Virus record (IMG/VR): IMGVR_UViG_3300009593_000121
Coordinates: 1-23,959 of that record
Strand: one strand, 5' to 3'
From: a virus
Length of the DNA: 23,959 bases
Of this stretch, positions 1-7,651 are shown in pieces. Numbering within the stretch: position 1 is the stretch's first letter; the number at the start of each line of letters is the position of its first letter. The translations under genes and the position numbers were made by a program. The notes below the pieces were generated by a model. It was given only the letters and a program-made list of their open reading frames with translations. It did not search any database and had not been told where the DNA came from.

Positions 1-405
1 ACTAACAATACCTTTTAATGTAACTCCACTAGCTGGATCATACACTACAATTGTATTATTAACTCTAATTGCTAAAGGATCACCTGTACTGTTTACTGTG
101 AAAGTACCAGCGTTTTCTGAAACGTCTGTATAAGCAATGTGTAATCTATTTTGTTCAGACCAGATTACTTGATCTGAGGTCATTGGCATTTCTGCTCCGA
201 CCATTCTAAGAAATCCAGAAATGGTTCTATTACCAAATCTTTCGACTTCTTGTTCGTATAATTCCGGCAAGTATTGTTGAGCAAAATCTGCAAAATCAGT
301 TCCTGCACCGCCACCACCTACATCTGTCCATTGTAGGTAATTACTTGATAATACTTGTTGCTCCGGGTACGGTTGTAACCCCGCATGCATAGCTGTAAAA
401 CTCAT
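1..405 (-). CDS. Major capsid protein, N-terminal 135 residues (runs off the left edge)
   Basis: This reading frame opens with ATG at 405-403 and stays open to base 1, giving 135 residues with no stop, so the gene is cut by the window edge. The protein starts MSFTAMHAGLQPYPEQQVLS. It has a Gly-rich turn (GGGGAG) near residue 30, and then a conserved-looking stretch that includes RTISGFLRMVGAEMPMTSDQ and VIWSEQNRLHI. Lying directly downstream of TerL, portal and scaffold genes, and resembling N-termini of HK97-fold capsid proteins of Bacteroidetes podoviruses as I recall them, it is best read as the shell protein that assembles around the scaffold. It begins 11 bp after the scaffold stop, so the two are probably co-transcribed. 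The fold cannot be confirmed from this fragment. Confidence 0.75.
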   Translation of the reverse strand, partial: MSFTAMHAGLQPYPEQQVLSSNYLQWTDVGGGGAGTDFADFAQQYLPELYEQEVERFGNRTISGFLRMVGAEMPMTSDQVIWSEQNRLHIAYTDVSENAGTFTVNSTGDPLAIRVNNTIVVYDPASGVTLKGIVS

Positions 406-416
406 AATTTATTAAT

Positions 417-1577
417 TTACGTTTTTCGTTTAATTTTTAACTTAGAACTATCAACTCCGTTTACTGCTTTAATTTTCATTCCTTTAAACCTTATATCAGT
501 GTCTCCACTTCTAGTTGGTCTTGAACCATCACTTATATTTTTAGACTTTTTATATTCAGAGCGAATCGCATCTGCTTTGCCTTGTTCATAAAAGTGATTA
601 GCTAAGGAATCAGCATTTCTAGCCGCGTAAAGAGCTTTGTGATAGCCTGCCATGTCTACAATATCGCCTTTTTCATCTAAGAACCTCTTAACGAAATTTT
701 CTATATCTGATTGTTTACTAGCAACATCTGAAGGGTTGTTGACTTTGTATCTAAATTTCTTTTCTCCTACACTGAAATCAAAACCTTTGAATTCATCAGA
801 AAAATGTGTCTTAGTACGGTCAACAAAATCCTCACGTCTCTTTTGAGCAGTTTCCTGTTCTTTGTTATATCTGTTGAAAAAGTCCATGGCTTTTTGTTGA
901 TCTTGTGATATACCTGGTCTCATTTTGATCTCATCGTAATAATCACTTTTCATCTTGTCCAAATAGCCTTGAGCTTTCGCAACTTCTTCTTTAATCGCAA
1001 GCTTTCGCTTACGTATTTCTTTTTCACTATCCACATCTGAATTATAAGCGAATTTATCATCAATCATGAATTCAACTTCGTCTCTATCTAGATGTGGTTT
1101 AGATTTTTTATAATATTCTCTTAATAAAGTTAAATCATCTGCTTTACTATAATCAGCATTTAACCTTATATAATCTTCCATATTACCACCTGTATCTTGC
1201 ATAAACTTAACAAGTTTTTCTACATTTTCAGGTAATTGTAATTCTGGTTTTTCTTTTAATTCTTTTTTAATATCTTTAACTACTTCTTCAGTAGTTGTAT
1301 TAGAAGTTATTTCTTCTAGTACTACTACTTCTTCTTGTTCTTCCGTATTCTTGTCTTCGTGTGACACTTCCACTTGGGTATCTTTCCCGCTTTCTTCGCT
1401 TTGCTCTCCTGCGCTTTGCACGCTTTCAACTGTTTCCCCTTGTACGGCATCTGTTTCTTCTTTCTTAGTTAAATCTACTTTAGCTACTTCGGTTTTTTTA
1501 TTAGCTAGTTTTCTAGGTTTCTTTTTTACTTTGAGTGGTTCTACCTTAGTATCCACTACTGGTTTTTCTTGTTCCAT
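417..1577 (-). CDS. Capsid scaffolding protein
   Basis: A 386-residue, very charged, Cys-free protein. Residues 1-110 are low-complexity Lys/Glu/Thr/Val and probably disordered. The middle (about 120-260) is helical and contains phrases typical of phage scaffolds lying between portal and capsid genes: FMQDTGGNMEDYIRLNADYS, LLREYYKKSKPHL, then KRKLAIKEEVAKAQGYLDKM. The C-terminus is strongly basic (KLKIKRKT), as in scaffolds that bind the capsid shell through a basic tail. The gene lies 17 bp after portal and 11 bp before the capsid gene, the usual place for a scaffold. Such proteins guide procapsid assembly and then leave or are degraded. No protease gene is visible in this window. Confidence 0.8.
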   Translation of the reverse strand: MEQEKPVVDTKVEPLKVKKKPRKLANKKTEVAKVDLTKKEETDAVQGETVESVQSAGEQSEESGKDTQVEVSHEDKNTEEQEEVVVLEEITSNTTTEEVVKDIKKELKEKPELQLPENVEKLVKFMQDTGGNMEDYIRLNADYSKADDLTLLREYYKKSKPHLDRDEVEFMIDDKFAYNSDVDSEKEIRKRKLAIKEEVAKAQGYLDKMKSDYYDEIKMRPGISQDQQKAMDFFNRYNKEQETAQKRREDFVDRTKTHFSDEFKGFDFSVGEKKFRYKVNNPSDVASKQSDIENFVKRFLDEKGDIVDMAGYHKALYAARNADSLANHFYEQGKADAIRSEYKKSKNISDGSRPTRSGDTDIRFKGMKIKAVNGVDSSKLKIKRKT

Positions 1578-1594
1578 GATATGATATTATATAA

Positions 1595-4054
1595 TTATTG
1601 TGGCGGCATCATTGGAGCGCCGGGCCCAGGCGGAGGAGTCATTCCCTCACCAGTATTTAATAAAGGTGGATCTCCACCCATCTCAGATGGATCTCCTTGT
1701 GATTTTTCAAAGTTCATTGGTAATCCACCATTTTTTCTTTGAGCAATCATTTCACTTTGTTGTGTAGCTTGTAATTTAGTTCGTTTATCTTTTCTATCTT
1801 CAATCTCTGCTTCCTTTGTAGTAGCAGCACCTATTTCCATTTGCTTTAACTGTTTGTCAAATTCAAACTTCATAGTCATTAATTCTTTATCTATTTGAGC
1901 TTTGGCTTGTAATTTTTGAATATCAAACTGTGACTTACCTTGTTCTATTTGTAGTTCACTCTGTGCTAAAGCTTGTTGTTTTTGCATTTCAGCAGTAGCA
2001 GCCGCTTGAACCTGTTTAGCATTCTTCTGCTCTTCCATAGCCATCATTTGTTTTTGTTTGGCCATATCCTCTTTAGCTTTCTTTTTTCTTAATAGCTTTA
2101 AATATTGATTAGCTAATTTTAAGTTGTTTATTTCCCTAATGTCAATAGCGTCTTCTAAGTTTATTGACTGCTGCTGTAAAGCCATTTGAATATTTTGCTC
2201 AAGCATTGCTTTTTCTTCTTCGTCAGGTTCTACTTGAAGATAAATTCCAAAGTCATATAAATGTAGAGATTGAATTTCTTCTAAAGTTTTAACATTATAA
2301 AGACTAATGCTATTTATCAAAGCTTCTTTTGTTAAATCAAATTCTAAGCAGTCTGCAACTCTTAATGATATATTTTCACAAGCTCTTAACGTTAAATACA
2401 AACTAGCGTTTAATATATGTTTAGTAGCAGTGTTAGACGCAGCTGCTGCTAATTTCTGTAAACCTACTAAAGCTTCTTCATTTGGAGTACTACCATCACG
2501 CGCTTCGTTCAATCCGGTGACATCTCTGATCATTTGAAGGTAGTATTGATATGTTTGTATGAGAGACTGTATTTTAGCTTGTCCTGATGAGCTATTTAAT
2601 TCCTGAATAGGTACTTTACCATGGTTTAGATCACCATCTTGCGTCATAGACCTACCTACGATACTACCAGTCTGGAAATACATGTTTAATGCTTCTGCTG
2701 GATTATAATTAGTACCATTCCCTAAATCAACCTCTGCTAATCCATCTACATCTACAAAAACTCCATCTGGAACAGTCCTAGCTAATACTTGTTGAAGTTT
2801 TAATGAAGTCAATTGAATCATATCAGCAAACCCCATCATCCTTTCTACTAGAGATTCAATTCTACCTTTGTACATGTGTGGAGCACACAATTGGTAATTC
2901 ATGTTTACTTTAGTAAGGTCGGAAAATGGTCTTGTCATGTTTTCAGCAACTTTCCACTCTAACATTATTGGATGACCTAATATTTTAGCTCCATGATATA
3001 ATACTTCAATTGATCTAGAAACTCTATCATAATTATCGCTAGGTGGTGGATTAAAAAAGTCATGTTTTTGTATTGCTTTTTCTAAACCACTATCAGTACG
3101 TTTTATTTTAAATACTTGATCACCATAAGTTTTATATTCAAAATATAATACTTGGACGGTGTTGTTATCGTCTTTTCCCGACCAGTTTCTAGTATAGTTT
3201 CTTGTTCCAGGGTATTTTTGAATTTCTTGTAATTCTTGAGAAGTTATATCCGGAAATTGTTTCTTTAATTCTGGTAAAGATATATTTTTAACTTCTCCTA
3301 CGTAATATATATCTTCAAAGTTGGGATCTTCAGTATATGACCAAACCATATTTGCTGGATCACAATATTCTACTACTATTCCATTAGATCTATTATAATT
3401 AGTTTTTACTGCACCTATTCCTAAAACTACTAAATCTCTATTAAATCTATTCTTTGTTAAATTATATTTATTTCTTTCTAATACGTTGTCAATTAGTTCT
3501 TCTTCTGCAATTTCTATAGATTGTTTATAATCTAATTGCATATGAATTTCTAACTCTTGTTCATCTTGAGGAACATTTTCCATTCCTCTAGTTTCACTTA
3601 TATCTACACCAAGAGACTTTTCTACGGCTTTAGTAAACTCTCTTGTTGCAATATCTTTTGCAATTTTTTCTGCATACTTAGTTCTAGTTTGTCTTGACGC
3701 TGGGTCTTGAGCAAAAGCTTTTATTTCGTAGTTTTTGTTACTCATACCATTAACTACTATATCAACAAATTTAGGAATAACCGGGACTGGTTTCCAATCT
3801 AAATTTAGATAAGATAAATCTCCGTTTATAGAAAGTTCATCTTTATATTTTTGTACTGATTGTTCTCCTCGAGAATACAGTCTTCTTTGGTGAAAAATAT
3901 TATAGTTAAAAGAATATCTTTCTCCTCCTAATCCTTGACTGAACCATTCACTTTCTATTGCTCGTCCTACTAACAATCCATATTCTAAACTCATTTTCTC
4001 TGCCTCAGGTACTACCTGATCAGGAAATGAACTTCTAGTATTCGTATAAATCAT
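1595..4054 (-). CDS. Portal protein
   Basis: An 819-residue protein starting at the ATG that overlaps the TerL stop (ATGA, 4054-4051). Portals form the dodecameric ring at one capsid vertex through which DNA is packaged and to which the tail attaches. Supporting phrases are VPVIPKFVDIVVNGM near residue 90, and the later GQAKIQSLIQTYQYYLQMIR and VTGLNEARDGSTPNEEAL, which match the long helix and following loop of portals from Bacteroidetes podoviruses as I recall them. Residues about 648-768 are an unbroken Gln/Lys/Ala/Glu-rich coiled coil, followed by a Gly/Pro/Met-rich tail ending PPGPGAPMMPPQ. This long C-terminal part probably forms a crown projecting into the capsid. Position between TerL and scaffold supports the call strongly. 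Confidence 0.9.
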   Translation of the reverse strand: MIYTNTRSSFPDQVVPEAEKMSLEYGLLVGRAIESEWFSQGLGGERYSFNYNIFHQRRLYSRGEQSVQKYKDELSINGDLSYLNLDWKPVPVIPKFVDIVVNGMSNKNYEIKAFAQDPASRQTRTKYAEKIAKDIATREFTKAVEKSLGVDISETRGMENVPQDEQELEIHMQLDYKQSIEIAEEELIDNVLERNKYNLTKNRFNRDLVVLGIGAVKTNYNRSNGIVVEYCDPANMVWSYTEDPNFEDIYYVGEVKNISLPELKKQFPDITSQELQEIQKYPGTRNYTRNWSGKDDNNTVQVLYFEYKTYGDQVFKIKRTDSGLEKAIQKHDFFNPPPSDNYDRVSRSIEVLYHGAKILGHPIMLEWKVAENMTRPFSDLTKVNMNYQLCAPHMYKGRIESLVERMMGFADMIQLTSLKLQQVLARTVPDGVFVDVDGLAEVDLGNGTNYNPAEALNMYFQTGSIVGRSMTQDGDLNHGKVPIQELNSSSGQAKIQSLIQTYQYYLQMIRDVTGLNEARDGSTPNEEALVGLQKLAAAASNTATKHILNASLYLTLRACENISLRVADCLEFDLTKEALINSISLYNVKTLEEIQSLHLYDFGIYLQVEPDEEEKAMLEQNIQMALQQQSINLEDAIDIREINNLKLANQYLKLLRKKKAKEDMAKQKQMMAMEEQKNAKQVQAAATAEMQKQQALAQSELQIEQGKSQFDIQKLQAKAQIDKELMTMKFEFDKQLKQMEIGAATTKEAEIEDRKDKRTKLQATQQSEMIAQRKNGGLPMNFEKSQGDPSEMGGDPPLLNTGEGMTPPPGPGAPMMPPQ

Positions 4055-6279
4055 TTATTAATTATTTTTGAAAGAATTCCATCATTGTCGTATCTCTTTA
4101 TTCCTAAGTTTACTTCTCTAACTGTTCTAGCAGCTAGTGGTTTATACTTGTTTTTATTACAAGCCATTATAGCTAACCCAGAACTAATAGAAGCATCATG
4201 CTTGGTTCTATTGTTTATATTAAATTTTGCCCAATCTTCTAGAGTTTCTTGAAAATACATATCACCATATGCATCGTTTTTAAAACCTACGTAATTGTCA
4301 ATATAAGATTCAATTGCGGCGGCGTGTGCTTGTATCACATCTTGACTTGAATTTGGAATGCCACCAATTTCTTTCTCGGTTATAGAAAGTTTATTCCATA
4401 TTTTATCTGGTCTATTCATAGAGAACATTCTATATCCTCTTCGCTTTAAATAATAAAGTAATCTTGGTTTATTATTTTCTGCTAATATTGGCATTCCGTA
4501 AAATACCAATGCCATTAACACATCTTCAAAAAATGTTTCAGCAGTTGGAGGTCTAGAAATGTATTGCAAAAAAAACTTATTAGACGGAGCGTCTTCCATA
4601 CTAAATTTAGTTAGACCATGTAAAGAGCCTTTTGATCCTCTACCATCAACTGTTCCACTGATATCGTAACTATCACATCCAAATCCACCAAGGTGATCAT
4701 TGCCAGGATATTTTAATCCATTTTTTATAATCACTTGATTTTGTAAAGATCTAGGTGGCACCCAGCTAATTTTAAACCTACCTGTTGGAGAAGGCAGAAA
4801 TTCTACTTGAGTATCTCTTACTCCATTTTGCCATTGAAAACTTCCAGTGGTAACTTCCGCTACATTATTTAGTTCTTCATTATAATCAATTTGCTCGTAT
4901 ATTTTAACCAAATTAAATAACGATTCCTTAGTCTCATCTCTAAAAGCGTGTTTTTCTGTACGAGGAAATTGTCTATAATATTCGTTAAGTCCGTCTTGAT
5001 CTTGTTTTAATCCTTCAACTTCATTCTCCCAATGTTCAATTACCCCTATTCTTATCAAAGTACCATCAATACCTTTAATAGGGTTTTTAGGAGTGTCAAA
5101 TACGGGATAGCCATATTTATCTATAAAACCTTCATAATTCCATTCCATAGGAATAAAAAGTGAATATAAACCTTCTTTAGTTTGACCGTTTTTGTTTCTA
5201 TTTAAAACATTAGAACCAGTGTATATATCTTTAAAGTTTTGTCCTCCTTTGTCCAAAGCGTTAGATGTTGAACCCATCATACACTTACCTACAATCCTAC
5301 TACCTAATCTTAAACAGGTTTTTGTTACTTTCCAGTTGTTTTTAATATTGTCAGGTTTCTCCCACTTACCGCTTTCATCATGTGCTAATAGTTTTAACTT
5401 TTCACCATCATAGCTATTGTCTCCAGTATTCTTCCAATCTATTGTTGTATCTAATCCTTCTAGTTCTCTAAGTTCTTCATTAACCTCCAACTTTCTACGT
5501 GTAAGTTTAGATGCCGGAACCCTATATGCCAGTTCGGTTTTAGGGCGATCCATACCATCTTGGATTGGTTTGAAGAAAAACGGATAGTTAATCGAGATTG
5601 GTACAACTTTATCTGTGAACATTTTTTTAGCATCTGCACCAGTTTTAGATAAAATCCCGTATCTACTGTCGGATGATATGGTTGCTTCATTAACGAGTTC
5701 AGCTGATGACATAAACGAAAATCCCGATCGTCTATTTTTAAGATAGCACATTCCATAGGATCTAGTATCGGCTTTACAGGCTTCCCAAAAGATAAAAAAT
5801 AATCTGTTCGATTCCCTATAGTCGGGAGCTCCAACGTCAATTTTTGACCATTGCAAGTACATGTAATGAGTACCAGTAATATAAGTAGGTTTACCATTGT
5901 TATAAAACCAGTGTCCTTCATCTCTTCTTTTAAATTCTTCATCTATATAATCCCACCATTCTTCACGGAAATCTTGAGGATATTTTTCCCAATCAAAACG
6001 GTTTTTAATTCGTTTTAATTCTTTAGGGTATTCTTGTTTTTCCCAGTACTGTTCCTCTTTATCTTCGCTTCGTTTAAAACATTCATCTTCTGCTGGTAGT
6101 GCAATACGCAGGTTTTGAATTTCAATGATCTCTCCAATTTGTCCAGTTTTACTTATTACTATGAAATCATAATCTGAATTATAGCCATACTCCCACTTCT
6201 TTAAACGGTTGTTTGTTTTTAAAAGCTTTGGATTAACTACATCATTTACAATTTTAGATAATGTAGGTACATAAGTCAT
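4051..6279 (-). CDS. terL: Terminase large subunit (packaging ATPase and nuclease)
   Basis: A 742-residue DNA-packaging motor. The N-terminal ATPase half has a degenerate Walker A-like loop KNRRSGFSF (181-189), a Walker B LLAHDE (297-302) with its acidic pair, and a coupling-motif candidate MMGSTSNA (334-341). The C-terminal RNase H-like nuclease half shows the three expected acidic positions: D536 in GCDSYD, E601 in ILAENNKPR, and D695 in RTKHDASISSGLA. The start overlaps the preceding small gene by ATGA, and the stop overlaps portal by ATGA, so translation of the three is likely coupled. Walker A lacks the classical GKS/T order, as in several Bacteroidetes phage terminases. The protein docks on portal, translocates the genome into the procapsid and cuts it. 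Confidence 0.92.
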   Translation of the reverse strand: MTYVPTLSKIVNDVVNPKLLKTNNRLKKWEYGYNSDYDFIVISKTGQIGEIIEIQNLRIALPAEDECFKRSEDKEEQYWEKQEYPKELKRIKNRFDWEKYPQDFREEWWDYIDEEFKRRDEGHWFYNNGKPTYITGTHYMYLQWSKIDVGAPDYRESNRLFFIFWEACKADTRSYGMCYLKNRRSGFSFMSSAELVNEATISSDSRYGILSKTGADAKKMFTDKVVPISINYPFFFKPIQDGMDRPKTELAYRVPASKLTRRKLEVNEELRELEGLDTTIDWKNTGDNSYDGEKLKLLAHDESGKWEKPDNIKNNWKVTKTCLRLGSRIVGKCMMGSTSNALDKGGQNFKDIYTGSNVLNRNKNGQTKEGLYSLFIPMEWNYEGFIDKYGYPVFDTPKNPIKGIDGTLIRIGVIEHWENEVEGLKQDQDGLNEYYRQFPRTEKHAFRDETKESLFNLVKIYEQIDYNEELNNVAEVTTGSFQWQNGVRDTQVEFLPSPTGRFKISWVPPRSLQNQVIIKNGLKYPGNDHLGGFGCDSYDISGTVDGRGSKGSLHGLTKFSMEDAPSNKFFLQYISRPPTAETFFEDVLMALVFYGMPILAENNKPRLLYYLKRRGYRMFSMNRPDKIWNKLSITEKEIGGIPNSSQDVIQAHAAAIESYIDNYVGFKNDAYGDMYFQETLEDWAKFNINNRTKHDASISSGLAIMACNKNKYKPLAARTVREVNLGIKRYDNDGILSKIINK

Positions 6280-6560
6280 GTCTTACTTCTCCCTTCTGCA
6301 AAACCCTTAAAACCTCTAGGTGTTTTAGTAACCTCTTCTACAGGTTTTTCTTTTAATAATTCTTCTTCTTCTTCGATTCTTTGTAGAATTTCAAAAGCGT
6401 CGAAAATAGCTAGTTTCTTAGTGGCAGCTGCGTTCTTTAGTCGGTCCGCAGATACATCCTCCCCCGTATCTACAATCTCCTCTTTCGCTACTTTTATTAA
6501 TTCCTTCACTGCTTCGTGCCCAGCTTGGATTATAAACCTCTTCGTTTCTTTCGTGTTCAT
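6276..6560 (-). CDS. Small helical protein, putative terminase small subunit
   Basis: 94 residues starting MNTKETKRF at an ATG (6560). A TTG three codons upstream would also be in frame, but the ATG is preferred. The sequence is strongly helical (AVKELIKVAKEEIV, then RLKNAAATKKLAIFDAFEIL) with an acidic stretch EEEEELLKEK and a basic Gly-containing tail ending RGFKGFAEGRSKT. It sits immediately upstream of TerL with a 4-bp ATGA overlap, where the small terminase subunit that recognises the packaging site normally lies. The size is on the short side for TerS and no helix-turn-helix is obvious, so the function is inferred from position. Its first 143 bp are also read in another frame by the preceding gene. 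Confidence 0.5.
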   Translation of the reverse strand: MNTKETKRFIIQAGHEAVKELIKVAKEEIVDTGEDVSADRLKNAAATKKLAIFDAFEILQRIEEEEELLKEKPVEEVTKTPRGFKGFAEGRSKT

Positions 6561-7110
6561 ATTTAACAACTATATCATTTAATTTCATACAATACAATAA
6601 TTGGTTATTTATAGTAAACTCAAATTCTCTATCTTTTTTGAAAGATATTAAATCTCCTACCTCTAAATTATATTCTTTTAACTTGGGATTACCATAAACA
6701 ATTACTCCTTTTTGAATACTAGTTTTTTCTGTAGTAAATTTATCATTACTTTTAGTTGGAGCAATAAAACATCTATCTAAAAAACTTATCCATTCATTAT
6801 TTTTGTTATATAAATACAATTGATCAATGGCGCAAAAGTACAAGTTTTCCTTAAAATAAGAACGACTATTAACTTCTTCCCCTCTAATGTTATGAAATCT
6901 TCTAAATATATTATGATGAACTACAACTATATCTCCTTTCTCAATGTCAGTGGTATAAGCTAGAGGAGTTGATATCACTCTAGCTAGTTTATTAACACTT
7001 TTAAAATTAGAAATATTAGTATTTAAAATTAACTCTGAATCAGAAATTTTTTTAGTATTATTATATCTCTTTCCTAAAGGTTCTATTACAAAATCATATA
7101 TACTTCTCAT
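6418..7110 (-). CDS. Tandem GroES-like fold protein with an overprinted C-terminal tail
   Basis: 230 residues as read. Two halves look like GroES/Cpn10 domains. Half 1 (about 5-101) runs FVIEPLGKRY, LILNT, ARVIST, IEKGDIVVVHHN and LYFCAIDQLYLY. Half 2 (about 110-185) runs CFIAPTK, KGVIVYGN, LEVGDLISFKKD and NNQLLYCMKLNDIVVKY. Each follows the GroES order: an 'I-x-PL' strand, a mobile-loop region, G-x-V-x-x-x-G, GD-x-V-x-F, and 'x-LY-x-M-x-x-x-DI'. It may help head assembly or chaperonin binding, which is inference. The last ~46 residues lie over the next gene in another frame and look like out-of-frame translation (Cys/Gly/Arg-rich). The domain ends naturally at KYE, where the next gene starts. 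It overlaps the upstream gene by ATGA. Confidence 0.6.
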   Translation of the reverse strand: MRSIYDFVIEPLGKRYNNTKKISDSELILNTNISNFKSVNKLARVISTPLAYTTDIEKGDIVVVHHNIFRRFHNIRGEEVNSRSYFKENLYFCAIDQLYLYNKNNEWISFLDRCFIAPTKSNDKFTTEKTSIQKGVIVYGNPKLKEYNLEVGDLISFKKDREFEFTINNQLLYCMKLNDIVVKYEHERNEEVYNPSWARSSEGINKSSERGDCRYGGGCICGPTKERSCH

Positions 7111-7334
7111 GAAAAAGCTAAGTCAAATTCAATAGCTATAGCCATATTAGAATTGAACTTTTTCCAAGGAAGAATTTCATCATTTTTCTTGATATATATC
7201 ATATATTCCCCTTGTTCTGGTTCTAGTATATCTGATATAATATGACCACCATAAACTTCTTGCCCTACAGAATAATGCATAGCTTCATTTTTATAATCAG
7301 AACCTATACTTATTTTTCTAATTTTATTAGACAT
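7107..7334 (-). CDS. Hypothetical protein, 75 aa
   Basis: A 75-residue protein that I do not recognise. It is predicted to be mostly beta (KISIGSDY, YGGHIISDIL, GEYMIYIKKND), with no Cys and no membrane segment. Phrases such as YSVGQEVYGGHIISDIL resemble small SH3-like barrels, but this is only an impression. It overlaps the upstream coiled-coil gene by 8 bp and the downstream tandem GroES-like gene by ATGA. It is therefore translationally embedded in the packaging/head operon and probably expressed with it. Confidence 0.65.
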   Translation of the reverse strand: MSNKIRKISIGSDYKNEAMHYSVGQEVYGGHIISDILEPEQGEYMIYIKKNDEILPWKKFNSNMAIAIEFDLAFS

Positions 7335-7593
7335 CTTTTACTGCTTCTAACTTAGGTTTTTCACTATCACTTTCTGCAATAACAGTGTATTCCCCAGTGT
7401 TTAGATCAATGTTCACAGAACCATATTCTTCTTCTAGTTCTTTTTTAAACATGTCTACTGATTGGTTAATACTGACCATTTCGTGAAGATACCCGTGTTT
7501 TTGAGTTTCTAAATATCCTATTTTACTTAAAAGAGCTGCAATAGCTTCTTGCTGTTCGTTTATTTTTTTTAATTGTTCTTCTTTAATTTTCAT
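7327..7593 (-). CDS. Small coiled-coil protein, 88 aa
   Basis: 88 residues. The first ~58 form a coiled coil (EEQLKKINEQQEAIAALLSK, then YLETQKHGYLHEMVSI). A short beta-like end follows (SVNIDLNTGEYTVI) and then a charged tail. Small proteins with this layout, 'IGxLExQKxxLL' then 'GxVNINLxTGEY', are common next to terminase genes in marine phages as I know them. Their role is not established. It follows the lectin/fibre gene after a 58-bp gap, the largest break in the left block, and starts at an ATG with an A-rich leader. Confidence 0.65.
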   Translation of the reverse strand: MKIKEEQLKKINEQQEAIAALLSKIGYLETQKHGYLHEMVSINQSVDMFKKELEEEYGSVNIDLNTGEYTVIAESDSEKPKLEAVKDV

Positions 7594-7651
7594 TTTATAA
7601 AATTTAATTATTATTTATGTTATATCTCGTAAGAGAATTACCTATCATGAT

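Noticed and set aside
5460-5942. 160-codon minus-strand frame inside terL
   Set aside because: It lies wholly within the terminase reading frame, which has all catalytic motifs, and its translation shows no domain.
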